From assembly GCA_963777595.1 (NCBI GenBank), contig CAVZRE010000066.1, positions 134,597 to 198,596 on the forward strand: 64,000 nt of DNA. The letters run 5' to 3'. Position numbers and translations under genes: made by a program. This document shows positions 39,711-48,675 of the stretch, one piece after another; positions within the stretch are counted from its first letter, which is position 1; each line of letters begins with the position of its first letter. The notes under the pieces were generated by a model, which saw nothing but the letters and a program-made list of their open reading frames with translations, had not been told where the DNA came from and made no database searches. The stretch is from CAVVFX01 sp963777595 (GTDB taxonomy: Bacteria; Acidobacteriota; Terriglobia; Bryobacterales; Bryobacteraceae).

Positions 39711-40453
39711 ACCGGTTTATGCCGTACCACAAAGATATAACCACTTCCGCGGACAGCTTTTATCCGCTCCCCCTCTTTGTCAAAGCCAAGTTTCTTGCGA
39801 AGGTTGCTGACATGCACGTCGATCACGCGATCGAATGGTCCGAGTTTGCGGCCCAGCACAGTTTCCGTAAGCTGCTCGCGCGACACGACCGATCCAGCAT
39901 TATGCAGGAATGCCTCCAGAAGCGAAAACTCGACGCTTGTCAAGTTGAGCTTCATACCCTCGAGCCAAGCTTCGCGAGCTGCTGAATTTATACTCACTCC
40001 GGCTATTTCGATCAGGGGAGTAGAGGATGGCGTCGGTGTGGTTCGGCGCAAGACAGCACGCATCCGCGCAATCAGTTCTCGCGGGCTAAACGGTTTCGCA
40101 AGATAGTCATCTGCGCCGATTTCCAAACCCAGAACCCGGTCGATCTCCTCACCGCGGGCGGTCAGAACGATGACGGGAATCGAGGACCATACTCGCAAGT
40201 TGCGGAGGACCTCGAGGCCCGGCATGCCGGGCAGCATCAGGTCGAGAATCACCATCGAGTGCTCTCGCGACCGGGCGCGCTCCAGTCCGCGAACGCCGTC
40301 ATGCACAGATTCCAGAGCGACGCCTTCCCCTTTCAACCGCTCGCAGAGTAGGGCACACAGATTTACATCATCATCCACGAGAAGCACGCGAACACTCGGG
40401 TCCGTAAAAGCGACCTCCCGATTTGAGCGTAATATACTGATCGCCCGGTTCAC
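39707..40453 (-). CDS. OmpR/CpxR-family response regulator
   Basis: A response regulator of up to 248 residues. The receiver carries VLLVDDDVNLCALL, the phosphoacceptor in MVILDLMLPGMPGLEVL, and VLTARGEEIDR..GADDYLAKPF. A winged-helix DNA-binding domain follows (LTSVEFSLLEAFLHNAGSVVSREQL, IDVHVSNLRKKLGFD, IKAVRGSGYIFV). It overlaps the kinase gene by four bases and comes first in the operon. The start may be a little downstream of the longest frame, nearer the VRVLLVDDD strand. It is divergent from the membrane protein at 40705. Confidence 0.95.
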   Translation of the reverse strand: MNRAISILRSNREVAFTDPSVRVLLVDDDVNLCALLCERLKGEGVALESVHDGVRGLERARSREHSMVILDLMLPGMPGLEVLRNLRVWSSIPVIVLTARGEEIDRVLGLEIGADDYLAKPFSPRELIARMRAVLRRTTPTPSSTPLIEIAGVSINSAAREAWLEGMKLNLTSVEFSLLEAFLHNAGSVVSREQLTETVLGRKLGPFDRVIDVHVSNLRKKLGFDKEGERIKAVRGSGYIFVVRHKPV

Positions 40454-40704
40454 CTGCGTCTTTACATATCTTTATGTCGCTTCACCAATCTTTATCGTAC
40501 TCGAGTCCACGAAGGGGTGAAATGATTGTGTGAAGCAAGGTTTCACGTCGGTTTGAATGCGCTTACATAGCGTCGATTTACAGGGAGGACGCGACCAGCA
40601 ATCGCAAGCTCAGCTGGATGGATTGAAGGGACCGCGTGTCACCGGGCTGGGCCGGAGCCGGCTTCCGCCGACCGAGGACTGAATGGGCTGATGAATAACT
40701 GGCG

Positions 40705-41373
40705 ATGATGAAAACGTCCCCAACTTCTCGGCAGTTCCCGCACCCTTGGTGGTTGTTGGCGGGATTCTGGTTCTGCGTCGTGATCGCCTTGGCAGCCGTT
40801 ACGCGGAGAGCGATCGTGCTGATCTTTGCCTCGCGTAACCCTTCCCAGCCATTATCTGCGCTTGAATCCGGTGTTGCGTCGCATTCCGTGCTCACCGCGA
40901 TGCACATTATTCCGGCGGCTCTCTTTGTGCTTGTGGCCGCAAAGCTTCTTCTGCGGCCCATTGGGGGCGACTGGCAGGAGCGGATCTTCTTCCTTTTGGG
41001 CGCGTTCACAGGCCTGACGGCTTATGGGATGAGCGTTTACGCCGGAGGAGGCGTAGAGCTATCGGCAGTCCTGGTCTTCAACACGTGGTTTCTTTGGTCG
41101 TTGGTTTGCGCCTATTGGTGTCGCGTGCGCGGCGAGCGGGTGAGAAAGCGCGCGTGGATGACCCGCGCGGTAGGCGTTCTACTCGGAATTGCCACGACTC
41201 GGGCCGTCATGGTCGTTTTCTTCGCCACAAGCGCTCGCACGCACCTCAGGCCCAATCAGTTTTTCGGGATTGCGTTCTGGGTCGGGTTTTCGATCAATAT
41301 GCTCGTCGCCGAGCTGTGGTTGCGCTCTAAGCGCCGTGAACAAACCTGGTCGACTCAAGCTTCAGCTTCTTAA
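40705..41373 (+). CDS. Integral membrane protein, possibly DUF2306-like
   Basis: A 222-residue protein with about six hydrophobic segments (near 14-35, 60-82, 92-110, 116-136, 150-172 and 185-207). The segment VLTAMHIIPAALFVLVAAKLLL followed by a charged loop and LLGAFTGLTAYGMS resembles DUF2306-type membrane proteins, which have no known activity. It is divergent from the two-component operon at a distance of 251 bases, so it could be one of its targets. Not recognised with confidence. Confidence 0.55.
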   Translation: MMKTSPTSRQFPHPWWLLAGFWFCVVIALAAVTRRAIVLIFASRNPSQPLSALESGVASHSVLTAMHIIPAALFVLVAAKLLLRPIGGDWQERIFFLLGAFTGLTAYGMSVYAGGGVELSAVLVFNTWFLWSLVCAYWCRVRGERVRKRAWMTRAVGVLLGIATTRAVMVVFFATSARTHLRPNQFFGIAFWVGFSINMLVAELWLRSKRREQTWSTQASAS

Positions 41374-41458
41374 CAACCGGTTAGGGCCATCGCGAGGAGC
41401 GGCTGCCGGCGGGATGAGATGAGTGCTCGTTATCGATGGAACGTCACGTCGAAGCAAG

Positions 41459-42070
41459 CTAAACGCGATGTTCTAACTGGTCGATCCTGGCGCGAATTTC
41501 ATTCAACAATTGCAATACTTCCACATGGTTGCGTTGGTCCACAGGCGGCGTCTTTCCTTTGATGAAAAAGTTGCCCCCGGGTTCCAACACGCAGTGCTCG
41601 ATATCGCAGACGTCATCGAAGCCCTGACGATGAGCCACCGCCATTAACTCGGACTCCGTCAACAACTCCTTGGCGAGTCCCTCTTTCACCACACGTCCTT
41701 CTGAAATCAAGGTGGTCGGTGAACCTTCCAGAATCTGGTCGAGCCGGCGGTGCCGGAAGAGAAATCGGACGACGAAGTAATTTATCGCAAACAAACTAAG
41801 CGCGCCCAGAATCCCGCCGGTAACCGAGTTGTCGTCACCGATGATCGCATTCTGCACAGTATTCGATACCGAAAGGAGCACTACCAGGTCGAATGGATTC
41901 AGTTGCGCCAGTTCTCGCTTCCCGAAAATTCTCAACAGGACCACGATGGCGAAGTAGACCACGATAGGCCGTACGATCTTCTCGAGCACGGGCACATTGA
42001 GAACGAACATATCCTGTAACGTTTTAGCGAGCATAACCGGCATTATCGCCTTTCCGGTGGATCTCGCCAA
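41459..42070 (-). CDS. DUF421 (YetF-like) membrane protein
   Basis: A 203-residue protein; a start at one of the two Met codons near residues 10-13 is as likely. Three membrane helices near the N-terminus (VYFAIVVLLRIFG, FDLVVLLSVSNTVQNAI, ILGALSLFAINYFVVRFLF) precede a cytoplasmic domain with ILEGSPTTLISEGRV and LLTESELMAVAHRQG, the signature order of DUF421/YetF proteins. Members form oligomeric membrane proteins of unknown function, some linked to spore or stress traits. Single gene, divergent from 42115. Confidence 0.85.
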   Translation of the reverse strand: MARSTGKAIMPVMLAKTLQDMFVLNVPVLEKIVRPIVVYFAIVVLLRIFGKRELAQLNPFDLVVLLSVSNTVQNAIIGDDNSVTGGILGALSLFAINYFVVRFLFRHRRLDQILEGSPTTLISEGRVVKEGLAKELLTESELMAVAHRQGFDDVCDIEHCVLEPGGNFFIKGKTPPVDQRNHVEVLQLLNEIRARIDQLEHRV

Positions 42071-42114
42071 ACTTTATATTGCAAAGTACATTATTGATCG
42101 TGTAGTCTGGATCC

Positions 42115-42705
42115 ATGGCTGCCCACAATCCAGTCCCGCTGCACTCGCAAGCAATCGATCACTTGCAATACATCCGCCGCACGATGGAAGGCGCCGCTTC
42201 TTTCACTGCGGTCCCCGGCGTGGGAGGCGTACTCATGGGCGCAACAGCGCTCGCGGCCGGCGGCTTTGCGCACCGCAGTGGGGGCGCCGACGATTGGCTG
42301 GCAGTCTGGCTGGGGGAAGGGCTTCTCGCCTTGGCGCTAGGCGTTTTCTTCGCGTATCGCAAGGCGCGGCGCATCCAAGTGGAACTCTTTTCGCGTCCCG
42401 GCCGAAAATTTATCCTGGCCTTCGCTCCATCGCTCCTGGCAGGCGCGGCACTGACTGCGGCGCTGTGGAAGACCGGTCAAACGGCGTTGCTCGCTGGCTG
42501 CTGGCTACTGCTTTACGGCGCCGGGATCTCTGCAGCCGGCGCGTTTTCCGTGCCGGTCGTACCCGTGATGGGGACATGCTTCCTCGTGCTTGGATCGGCT
42601 GCATTGTTCTCTCCGCCGGACTGGGGGGATGCCTGGCTGGCCGGCGGTTTTGGAGGGCTACACATTATTTTCGGAATCGTTATCGCAAGGAGACACGGGG
42701 GCTAA
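42115..42705 (+). CDS. Hypothetical integral membrane protein
   Basis: A 196-residue protein, GA-rich, with five to six hydrophobic segments: about 30-52, 65-82, 98-115, 122-142, 146-160 and 170-190. I see no family motif. The winged-helix regulator gene starts three bases after its stop, and uppS follows that, so it belongs to a three-gene operon. A regulator next to a membrane protein of this kind suggests sensing or transport linked to the envelope, but this is inference. Confidence 0.65.
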   Translation: MAAHNPVPLHSQAIDHLQYIRRTMEGAASFTAVPGVGGVLMGATALAAGGFAHRSGGADDWLAVWLGEGLLALALGVFFAYRKARRIQVELFSRPGRKFILAFAPSLLAGAALTAALWKTGQTALLAGCWLLLYGAGISAAGAFSVPVVPVMGTCFLVLGSAALFSPPDWGDAWLAGGFGGLHIIFGIVIARRHGG

Positions 42706-42708
42706 ATT

Positions 42709-43074
42709 ATGCCAGCTAAATCAAACGCCGTTCGCAAATTGGAAACCACCCCGGACCCAGTTGGGCCGGCTAGAAGCGCCGTGCAACTTGACCGGTTGAT
42801 CCACGAGCGCCTGCGGCTAGGCATCCTCAGCGCCTTGGCCGCGGAGAGCTCGTTGACCTTTAGCGAACTCAAAACGTTACTCGGTTCGACCGACGGGAAT
42901 CTCAGCGTCCATGCCCGCAAACTCGAGGATGCGAACTATGTCACTTGTGAGAAAGGCTTCGACGGTCGCGTCCCTCGCTCCGAATACCGCATCACGACGG
43001 CAGGCCGCAAAGCACTGGAAAAATATCTGGATCATATGGAAGCGCTGATCCGCATTGCCAGGGAGTCGATGTAA
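42709..43074 (+). CDS. Winged-helix transcriptional regulator (HTH_34-like)
   Basis: A 121-residue cytoplasmic protein. After a polar N-terminus (1-25) comes a compact winged helix: HERLRLGILSALAAES, FSELKTLLGSTDGNLSVHARKLEDANYVTCEK and the wing SEYRITTAGRKALEKYLDHM. This order is typical of the small MarR/PadR-related HTH_34 proteins. Stop to start distance to uppS is five bases and to the membrane protein three, so all three are cotranscribed. Target genes and ligand unknown. Confidence 0.88.
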   Translation: MPAKSNAVRKLETTPDPVGPARSAVQLDRLIHERLRLGILSALAAESSLTFSELKTLLGSTDGNLSVHARKLEDANYVTCEKGFDGRVPRSEYRITTAGRKALEKYLDHMEALIRIARESM

Positions 43075-43079
43075 AGGTT

Positions 43080-43802
43080 ATGGCGCAAGGGATTCACGCC
43101 GCAATCATAATGGACGGCAACGGCCGCTGGGCCCAGCAACGCGGCCAACCCCGAATTGCGGGCCATAGCGCCGGCGCCGAAACGGTCAGGCGAGTAGTGA
43201 AGGCATCGCCGGATCTGGGGATCACGAGCCTTACACTTTATGCATTCTCTTCCGACAACTGGAACAGACCGCAGCCCGAGGTCAACGCGTTGATGCATCT
43301 GCTTCGACGTTTCTTGCGCAGCGAGGCGGAAGAACTGAAGCAGTCCGGAGTGCGTTTGGCCGTTATTGGCAGACGCGATCGTCTTCCAGCTAAGGTGGTG
43401 GAGGCCATTGAATGGGCGGAGGCGTGTACCGCCTCGGGTCGACGACTCCACCTGCGCGTTGCGGTCGACTATTCCGCGCGCGACGCCATCCTCACCGCAG
43501 CCATCTCCTCCCAGATTTCCGCGGCAGGGGGCGTGTCCCGCGAATCTTTGACGCAAGCCCTAGGTCCGGACGTCGATCTGCTGATCCGCACCGGCGGAGA
43601 GCAGCGGCTTAGTGATTTTTTGTTGTGGGAATCTGCCTATGCGGAACTTTTCTTTACCCCCCGCATGTGGCCGGAATTCGACGAGTCGGACTTGCGTCAC
43701 GCGGTGGAAGAATTTCACCGCAGAGAAAGACGCTTCGGAGGAGTGCCGACCGGATGGGTTCCAGCCCGCGACGAGAACACATCAACCCGCTGGCTGCGTT
43801 GA
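43080..43802 (+). CDS. uppS: Undecaprenyl diphosphate synthase (isoprenyl transferase)
   Basis: A 240-residue cis-prenyltransferase. The catalytic segment HAAIIMDGNGRWAQQRG is at the N-terminus; TLYAFSSDNWNRPQPEV, LLIRTGGEQRLSDFLLWESAYAEL and FFTPRMWPEFDESDL complete the conserved regions. It condenses isopentenyl diphosphate units to make the C55 lipid carrier for peptidoglycan and surface polysaccharide. ATG start directly after the regulator gene. It is usually followed by cdsA, which is absent here. A GC-rich hairpin just past the stop may end the operon. Confidence 0.95.
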   Translation: MAQGIHAAIIMDGNGRWAQQRGQPRIAGHSAGAETVRRVVKASPDLGITSLTLYAFSSDNWNRPQPEVNALMHLLRRFLRSEAEELKQSGVRLAVIGRRDRLPAKVVEAIEWAEACTASGRRLHLRVAVDYSARDAILTAAISSQISAAGGVSRESLTQALGPDVDLLIRTGGEQRLSDFLLWESAYAELFFTPRMWPEFDESDLRHAVEEFHRRERRFGGVPTGWVPARDENTSTRWLR

Positions 43803-43807
43803 TCAAG

Positions 43808-43847
43808 TAGGGCGGGCAAAAACCTAGGGCGGGCAAAACCCGCCCTA
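43808..43847 (+). terminator. Repeated GC-rich motif with hairpin after uppS
   Basis: TAGGGCGGGCAAAA occurs twice, at 43808-43821 and 43825-43838. The second copy pairs with CCCGCCCTA (43839-43847) to give a nine-base stem with a five-base CAAAA loop, only a few bases beyond the uppS stop and between two converging genes. It could act as a terminator in either direction or be an intergenic palindrome repeat. No long T tract follows. Confidence 0.45.
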
Positions 43848-43860
43848 CACTGTATAAAAG

Positions 43861-44352
43861 CTACCGGCCGAAATGCCGCCATCCTCCGCCAATAATGATC
43901 GAAGGACCGCCGTAGTACGCAATCGGGGCATAGCCGGAATAGTAAGGATCATAGTAGTAGGGATCGTAACCGTAGCCGTAACCGTAATAGGGGTAATACC
44001 AGGGTGAATACGCCAAGCCAAAGCCCAGACCCCAACCTCCCCACCCGTAGCCGTATCCTCGGCCGTACCCGCCGTAGCCGTATCCATAGCCGCCACGGCC
44101 ATATCCGCCGTACCCGTAACCACCGCGGCCGGCATAATTTCCTCCTCCGCTATAGCCTCGGCTGGCTCCGCTGTAGCCCCCCCGGCTGGCACCGCTGTAT
44201 CCACCTCCGCCAAATGAACGACCTCCCATCGACATACTGTGGCCGCCACCGGAAAAGCCACGTCCGCCCCCGCCGCCATGACCTCCGCCGCGTTGGGCGT
44301 AAACACCTCCGGCCAGTCCTAAACTAAGAATCAAGAGAATTAAAGTGCGCAT
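43861..44352 (-). CDS. Secreted glycine/tyrosine-rich protein
   Basis: ATG 44352 opens a signal peptide (MRTLILLILSLGLAGGVYAQ); the open frame extends 40 codons further with no signal. The 163-residue protein is mostly glycine with Ser and Tyr. An RGGGHGGGGGRGFSGGG block is followed by YSGASRGGYSGASRGY, then YGYGGYGRGYGYG repeats and a tyrosine-rich YYPYYGYGYGYDPYYYDPYY segment. The end, GPSIIIGGGWRHFGR, has a strand and basic residues. Such low-complexity proteins are secreted or cell-surface, sometimes filament- or matrix-forming. No named family. A frame-shifted copy of the same DNA gives a false alanine-rich frame on this strand. Confidence 0.7.
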   Translation of the reverse strand: MRTLILLILSLGLAGGVYAQRGGGHGGGGGRGFSGGGHSMSMGGRSFGGGGYSGASRGGYSGASRGYSGGGNYAGRGGYGYGGYGRGGYGYGYGGYGRGYGYGWGGWGLGFGLAYSPWYYPYYGYGYGYDPYYYDPYYSGYAPIAYYGGPSIIIGGGWRHFGR

Positions 44353-44528
44353 GATCGGATTCCTCTGCCTATAGAGTAGCGCCGTTGCCTTCTGGTTTCC
44401 AGCGCATGAAAATCTGCTCGCAATAGTATAGCCATACGGTGCACCCGCCATCCCGAGCGTCTTCGCGACCATGACGCCAAGGGTTGCAACCAGCCTCAGG
44501 AAACGTTATGAGACCTTTGCGACGCGGG

Positions 44529-45392
44529 CTAGGCCTGCAGCCTCTCACATTCCGCATTGAACTCGCATCCCAAAATGGCGATCAGGGAGACCAGATACAT
44601 CCAAACCAGGAGCGCAATTCCGGTCCCCAGGCTGCCATACATTACGTTGTAGTGTGCCATGTGGCGGACATACCAACCGAAGCCCAGGGTGGCACCGAAC
44701 CAGAGCAAAGTCGCGAGGAATGCGCCAGGCCATACTGCTGACCAACGCTGCCTCCGATACGGCCCGAAATAGTACATTGTTCCCGTGATCGTGATGACCG
44801 CCGAAATGGCGATCGCGTATCGCATCACTTGAGACAGAAATGTGTAGATGCCGGCGAGCGGGTTAAACGCGGGATCCACCTTGAGCCAGCCGAGCACCAG
44901 ATTGTCCACCTGAGTGCCCAGCACCAGCAGCGCTGACGCCCCTACAAGAGGAGCCGCGGCCATGAACACCATGGCGATAGCGATACTGCTTTCATTCCAG
45001 AACGACCGGCTGCGTGGAACCCGGTATACAGCGTTGAAACCTTGAATCAGGCTCTTGATGACGCTCGACGCGGCCCATACCGATACGAGCGAGGCCACCA
45101 CCAACAGAGCATTGGAGCGCTGCCCCGCTGCCTTGAATGCCGCGGCGACTTCACGTTCACTCCCCGGCGGCACAACTTCGTTCAAAAAGTGGTTCAGAGT
45201 TCGCGCCACGAACTCCGCCCTGGTCTGCACAAAGATGGTGGCGGCGCTGGTCAACACGGGAAAGAACGAAAGAATCGACGAATAGGCGGCGCCTTTCGCG
45301 ATCATATACAGGTTATCGTCGAACGAGGAAAGAAAAGTACTCTTCAGCAAATACGGCAGATGTCTGAGAACGCGGCGCGCGTTGGCGAGCAC
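44529..45392 (-). CDS. YihY/virulence factor BrkB family membrane protein
   Basis: A 287-residue inner-membrane protein with about six helices. Family features: MIAKGAAYSSILSFFPVLTSAATIF near the N-terminus, SVWAASSVIKSLIQGFNAVYRVPRSRSFW, and a C-terminal TLLWFGATLGFGWYVRHMAHYNVMYGSLGTGIALLVWMYLVSL. Length and pattern match YihY/BrkB (once called RNase BN, not now believed). It has a GTG start one base after the DedA stop, so the two form one operon. Role in the cell is not known. Confidence 0.9.
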   Translation of the reverse strand: MLANARRVLRHLPYLLKSTFLSSFDDNLYMIAKGAAYSSILSFFPVLTSAATIFVQTRAEFVARTLNHFLNEVVPPGSEREVAAAFKAAGQRSNALLVVASLVSVWAASSVIKSLIQGFNAVYRVPRSRSFWNESSIAIAMVFMAAAPLVGASALLVLGTQVDNLVLGWLKVDPAFNPLAGIYTFLSQVMRYAIAISAVITITGTMYYFGPYRRQRWSAVWPGAFLATLLWFGATLGFGWYVRHMAHYNVMYGSLGTGIALLVWMYLVSLIAILGCEFNAECERLQA

Positions 45393-45393
45393 A

Positions 45394-46047
45394 CTATGTA
45401 TTTACCACGCGGCGGCGTGCCTTCATGACTTCGAGAACCACTGGCAACAGGGACAGGAAGATGATGCCCAGAACCACTTTCTCGAAGTTTTGACGGATCA
45501 GGGTGACCTGTCCGAGGCGATAGCCGGCCAGGATGATGAACAGAATCCACCCGGCGCCTCCCGCAAGACTGAAGGTTAAAAAACGCGAGTACTTCATGCG
45601 CGCCACGCCCGCAACAAACGGCGTACACGTGCGAATGATGGGAATGAAGCGCGCGTAGATGATGGACTTGCCGCCATGGCGATCAAAGAACTGGCGCGTC
45701 TTCACGAGATGATCGGGATGAAAGAAACGCGATTTAGGACGGCTGAAAATTACCGGACCGGAACGGTACCCCAGATAATAACCAACGTTGTCTCCGATGA
45801 TGGCCGCGCACATCAACAGAAGAATAATCAGCGGAAGATTCAGGTCGCCCGCGCCGCAAACCACGCCCACGGTGAACAGCAGCGAGTCGCCAGGCAGAAA
45901 GAAGCCGACCAGCAAGCCTGTCTCCGCAAACACAATTCCACATAAAGCCGCATAGCCAAGCCAGCCGGTGAGCATCGTTCCAAGAAGAGCGATCAACTTC
46001 TCGGGATCGGTCAGCGACCGGAGAAAATCGAAGAGTGAGTGGATCAT
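45394..46047 (-). CDS. DedA-family membrane protein
   Basis: A 217-residue integral membrane protein with the family signatures GYAALCGIVFAETGLLVGFFLPGDSLLF, IIGDNVGYYLGYRSGP and GGKSIIYARFIPIIRTCTPFVAGVARM (the conserved arginine/proline region). DedA proteins (YqjA, YghB, PetA) act in lipid scrambling or transport and support membrane potential and cell division. It lies immediately upstream of the YihY gene on the same strand, and downstream of ppiD by 34 bases, so all three may share a transcript. Confidence 0.92.
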   Translation of the reverse strand: MIHSLFDFLRSLTDPEKLIALLGTMLTGWLGYAALCGIVFAETGLLVGFFLPGDSLLFTVGVVCGAGDLNLPLIILLLMCAAIIGDNVGYYLGYRSGPVIFSRPKSRFFHPDHLVKTRQFFDRHGGKSIIYARFIPIIRTCTPFVAGVARMKYSRFLTFSLAGGAGWILFIILAGYRLGQVTLIRQNFEKVVLGIIFLSLLPVVLEVMKARRRVVNT

Positions 46048-46081
46048 TGGGAGTGGGGCGCGCCGAAAGTGCCGGGTGACT

Positions 46082-48010
46082 TTAACTGCGCGTGTAGTTA
46101 TCTATCAGCTGTTTGAGAACGTCATTGTTCACGCGAATCTTCTTTTCCTGTTCCAGCCGCTTGCGCAATCCGGCCGTGAAGATTTCTTCCCGTTCGCGCG
46201 CTTTGGTGTTGCGCAACTCGTCCCGAATCGCATCCCGCTGGACGGGAAATTCAGCCATATTGGGCGCAATGTGGGCGACTACTTGCGCCACCACAACGTT
46301 CCCCTGTGCGGAGATCGGCCCGAGCAGGCTGCCGACCGGTTTGATGAACGCGTCGCTTAACGTCGATGCGGAACCAACGCCTTCCACCGCTCCCGAATGC
46401 GTGAACTCGTCGGGGGATTTCACTTCCAGTCCCATTTCCTTGGCAACTTTCTTAAAGTCCCCTTCCGACTTCACTTTCGCCATCAGTTCGGTGGCTTTCT
46501 GATTGAGCAGGTCCTGCAACTTCTGAGCGTTGAGCTTGGTGCGGATTTGGCTCTGCACATCTTCAAACGTTGCCGGGTGCGCGGGCTGCACATCGAGGAC
46601 GTCCGCAACCACAATCTTGTTGCCGGGTAGAACGACCGGCTGCGACACCTGGCCTTTTTTCAAGGTAAGCAGAGCGTTATCGAGGTCCCTATTGACGCCC
46701 ACGCCGGGAATGGGATCGCCGGGTCCGTAGCTGGCAACGTTAAAGAGCTGTGCTTTTGAATCGGCCGCGGCCTTATCGGGGTGAGCCGGATCCTTGCGCA
46801 GTGCAGCTACCGCCTTGTCTTCATCCGCCTGCAGCAAATCGTTTACCTTCTGATTGCGATATTGCGTGATCAACTCCGGCTTAGCCTCTTCGAAAGGAAT
46901 TGTGCGGGCCGGTTCTTTGGCCATGACTTCCAGGATGTGATAGCCGTAGGTGGTCTTCACCGGCTGGCTGATCTGATTCAGCGGCAGCGAGAACGCTGCG
47001 GCTTCAAACTCCTTCACTGTCTGGCCACGAGTGACCCAATCCAGATCGCCGCCCTTTGCCGCCGAACCCGGATCCTGGGAGTACTTCTTGGCCAGTTCCG
47101 CGAAATCGGCGCCGCCTTTGAGTTGCTTCTCCAGGTCCTCGATCTTCGCTTTCACCTGCGCATCGTTGGTGGCGTCGGATTTCAGCAGAATATGCCGGAC
47201 CTTCACGCGCTCCTGTGTGTGAAATTTGTCGCCAGACATCCGATACAGGTTTTCGAGCTGGGCGTCAGTGGGCTGAATCTCATTCTGTACGCTGGCCGGG
47301 TCGAGGACCAGCACCGCCAGACTTTTCTTTTCGGGTAGCTGGTAATCGGCGCGATGCTTGTCGAAATATGCTTTCAGCTCCGCGTCGCTTGCCTGGGCTT
47401 CGGCGGTGTACTTGGCCGACGGAATCATCACGTAGTCGACCTTCGCCTTCTCGTTACGCTTGCGGAATTCCTGTTCGACTTCGAGGGGAGAGATCACGAC
47501 GCCGGCCGCGATTAAATCCCGCAGGCGATTAATAATCACCTGCTGGGCCAGTTCGGACTCGAACTGCTCGATCGTCAGCCCCTGCTCGCCTAACACCTGG
47601 GCGTATAGTTCTTTGCTGACTAACTTGCCGTCCTTGAATAACTGCTGGGGCAATGCATGGCGTACGGCCTCGGCAGTTTCCGCCTCGGTAGCGACAAAGC
47701 CGAGGCGCTTCGCCTCATAGGCCATCGCGCGTTCGGCTATGAGGTTGTTGATCATTTGAGGAGCGTAGACCGTCAGGATCTCGGGTGGAAGGTTGCGGCC
47801 CCGCATCATATTGGAAATGACCCGCTGTGCGTCAGGCGCGGTGACGGTGTAATCGCCGACGGTCGCCACGACGTTGGATTCCGCGGGAGAATTGCCGTTC
47901 ATCCAGCCGCCCGGGATCAGGTAAGTAACCATCGAAAGCGCCACGACGCCGAGAATCACGCCCAGCATGATTCGCACAGCTTTATCGCGGCTGCGAAAGA
48001 GATCAAACAT
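46082..48010 (-). CDS. ppiD: PpiD-like membrane-anchored peptidyl-prolyl isomerase
   Basis: A 642-residue protein with the SurA/PpiD plan: a short cytoplasmic tail, a membrane helix (about 11-33, AVRIMLGVILGVVALSMVTYL), a SurA_N-type chaperone region (about 45-240), then a parvulin isomerase domain (about 262-357, with VRHILLKS, ADFAELAKKYSQDPGSAAKGGDL and LNQISQPVKTTYGYHILEV), and a second non-catalytic parvulin-like repeat before the C-terminus. PpiD is a periplasmic foldase tethered to the inner membrane near the Sec exit. The upstream AGGAG supports the ATG. Confidence 0.92.
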   Translation of the reverse strand: MFDLFRSRDKAVRIMLGVILGVVALSMVTYLIPGGWMNGNSPAESNVVATVGDYTVTAPDAQRVISNMMRGRNLPPEILTVYAPQMINNLIAERAMAYEAKRLGFVATEAETAEAVRHALPQQLFKDGKLVSKELYAQVLGEQGLTIEQFESELAQQVIINRLRDLIAAGVVISPLEVEQEFRKRNEKAKVDYVMIPSAKYTAEAQASDAELKAYFDKHRADYQLPEKKSLAVLVLDPASVQNEIQPTDAQLENLYRMSGDKFHTQERVKVRHILLKSDATNDAQVKAKIEDLEKQLKGGADFAELAKKYSQDPGSAAKGGDLDWVTRGQTVKEFEAAAFSLPLNQISQPVKTTYGYHILEVMAKEPARTIPFEEAKPELITQYRNQKVNDLLQADEDKAVAALRKDPAHPDKAAADSKAQLFNVASYGPGDPIPGVGVNRDLDNALLTLKKGQVSQPVVLPGNKIVVADVLDVQPAHPATFEDVQSQIRTKLNAQKLQDLLNQKATELMAKVKSEGDFKKVAKEMGLEVKSPDEFTHSGAVEGVGSASTLSDAFIKPVGSLLGPISAQGNVVVAQVVAHIAPNMAEFPVQRDAIRDELRNTKAREREEIFTAGLRKRLEQEKKIRVNNDVLKQLIDNYTRS

Positions 48011-48178
48011 GTAAAGGAAGCTCCTGCAAGAAGTTGAACTTCCAGTTTAGCAGCCCGCGAAGATCGTAGCCGGGACACCGCGTGACGCGCTACTCATTTG
48101 TGTAGCAATCCTGGGCCCGTCAAGTTAGTCGTGTTAACATAACCATGTAATTTTTGCAAAACAGAAATAGCGAGACAA

Positions 48179-48670
48179 GTGATGCACACGCGGCGCTGGT
48201 TTTTAGCGGCACTCCTGACGGCGGGTTTCCTGATTGCTCAGGAAGGGCCGCCCACCGTTCAGGTCACTGGGGCCGTTAAAGAGCCGTTGACTCTGTCCGC
48301 GGACGATCTTGCGAAAATGCCGCGAGCTTCGGTGACCACCACCAGCAACGGAATCGAGACGGTCTATCAAGGCGTCTGGCTACATGACGTGCTCAAGAAG
48401 GCCGGTGTCCCGCAAGGTAGCGAACTTCGCGGCAAGGCTCTCGCAAGCTATGTGCTGGCGGAAGCTCAGGACGGCTACCAGGTGGTATTCTCGCTGGGCG
48501 AACTCGATCCGTCGTTTATCGACAACCAGATCCTACTCGCCGATACTGCGAACGGCAAGCCCTTATTCGGAGCGCAGGGACGTTTCCGGCTGGTAGTGCC
48601 GAAAGACAAACCGGGAGCGCGGTCCATCCGCATGCTGACCCGAATCGAGGTCGTACAGGTGCGAAAATAA
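48179..48670 (+). CDS. Secreted small protein of the oxidoreductase molybdopterin-binding fold
   Basis: A 163-residue exported protein (leader about 1-20, TRRWFLAALLTAGFLIAQ). The mature part matches the small molybdopterin-binding (SUOX-like) fold: VTGAVKEPLTLSADDLAKMP, QGVWLHDVLKKAGVP and FRLVVPKDKPGARSIRMLTRIEVV. Full enzymes of this family have a conserved cysteine as molybdenum ligand; this protein has no cysteine, so it probably does not hold the cofactor in the standard way. Start is GTG 48179 or the adjoining ATG 48182. It precedes the di-heme peroxidase by five bases, so the two are cotranscribed. Confidence 0.8.
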   Translation: MMHTRRWFLAALLTAGFLIAQEGPPTVQVTGAVKEPLTLSADDLAKMPRASVTTTSNGIETVYQGVWLHDVLKKAGVPQGSELRGKALASYVLAEAQDGYQVVFSLGELDPSFIDNQILLADTANGKPLFGAQGRFRLVVPKDKPGARSIRMLTRIEVVQVRK

Positions 48671-48675
48671 TTGTT

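Noticed and set aside
43845..44306. Ala/Val/Thr-rich frame of 153 codons on the minus strand
   Set aside because: It is a frame-shifted reading of the glycine-rich gene's repetitive DNA; no signal peptide or ribosome site.
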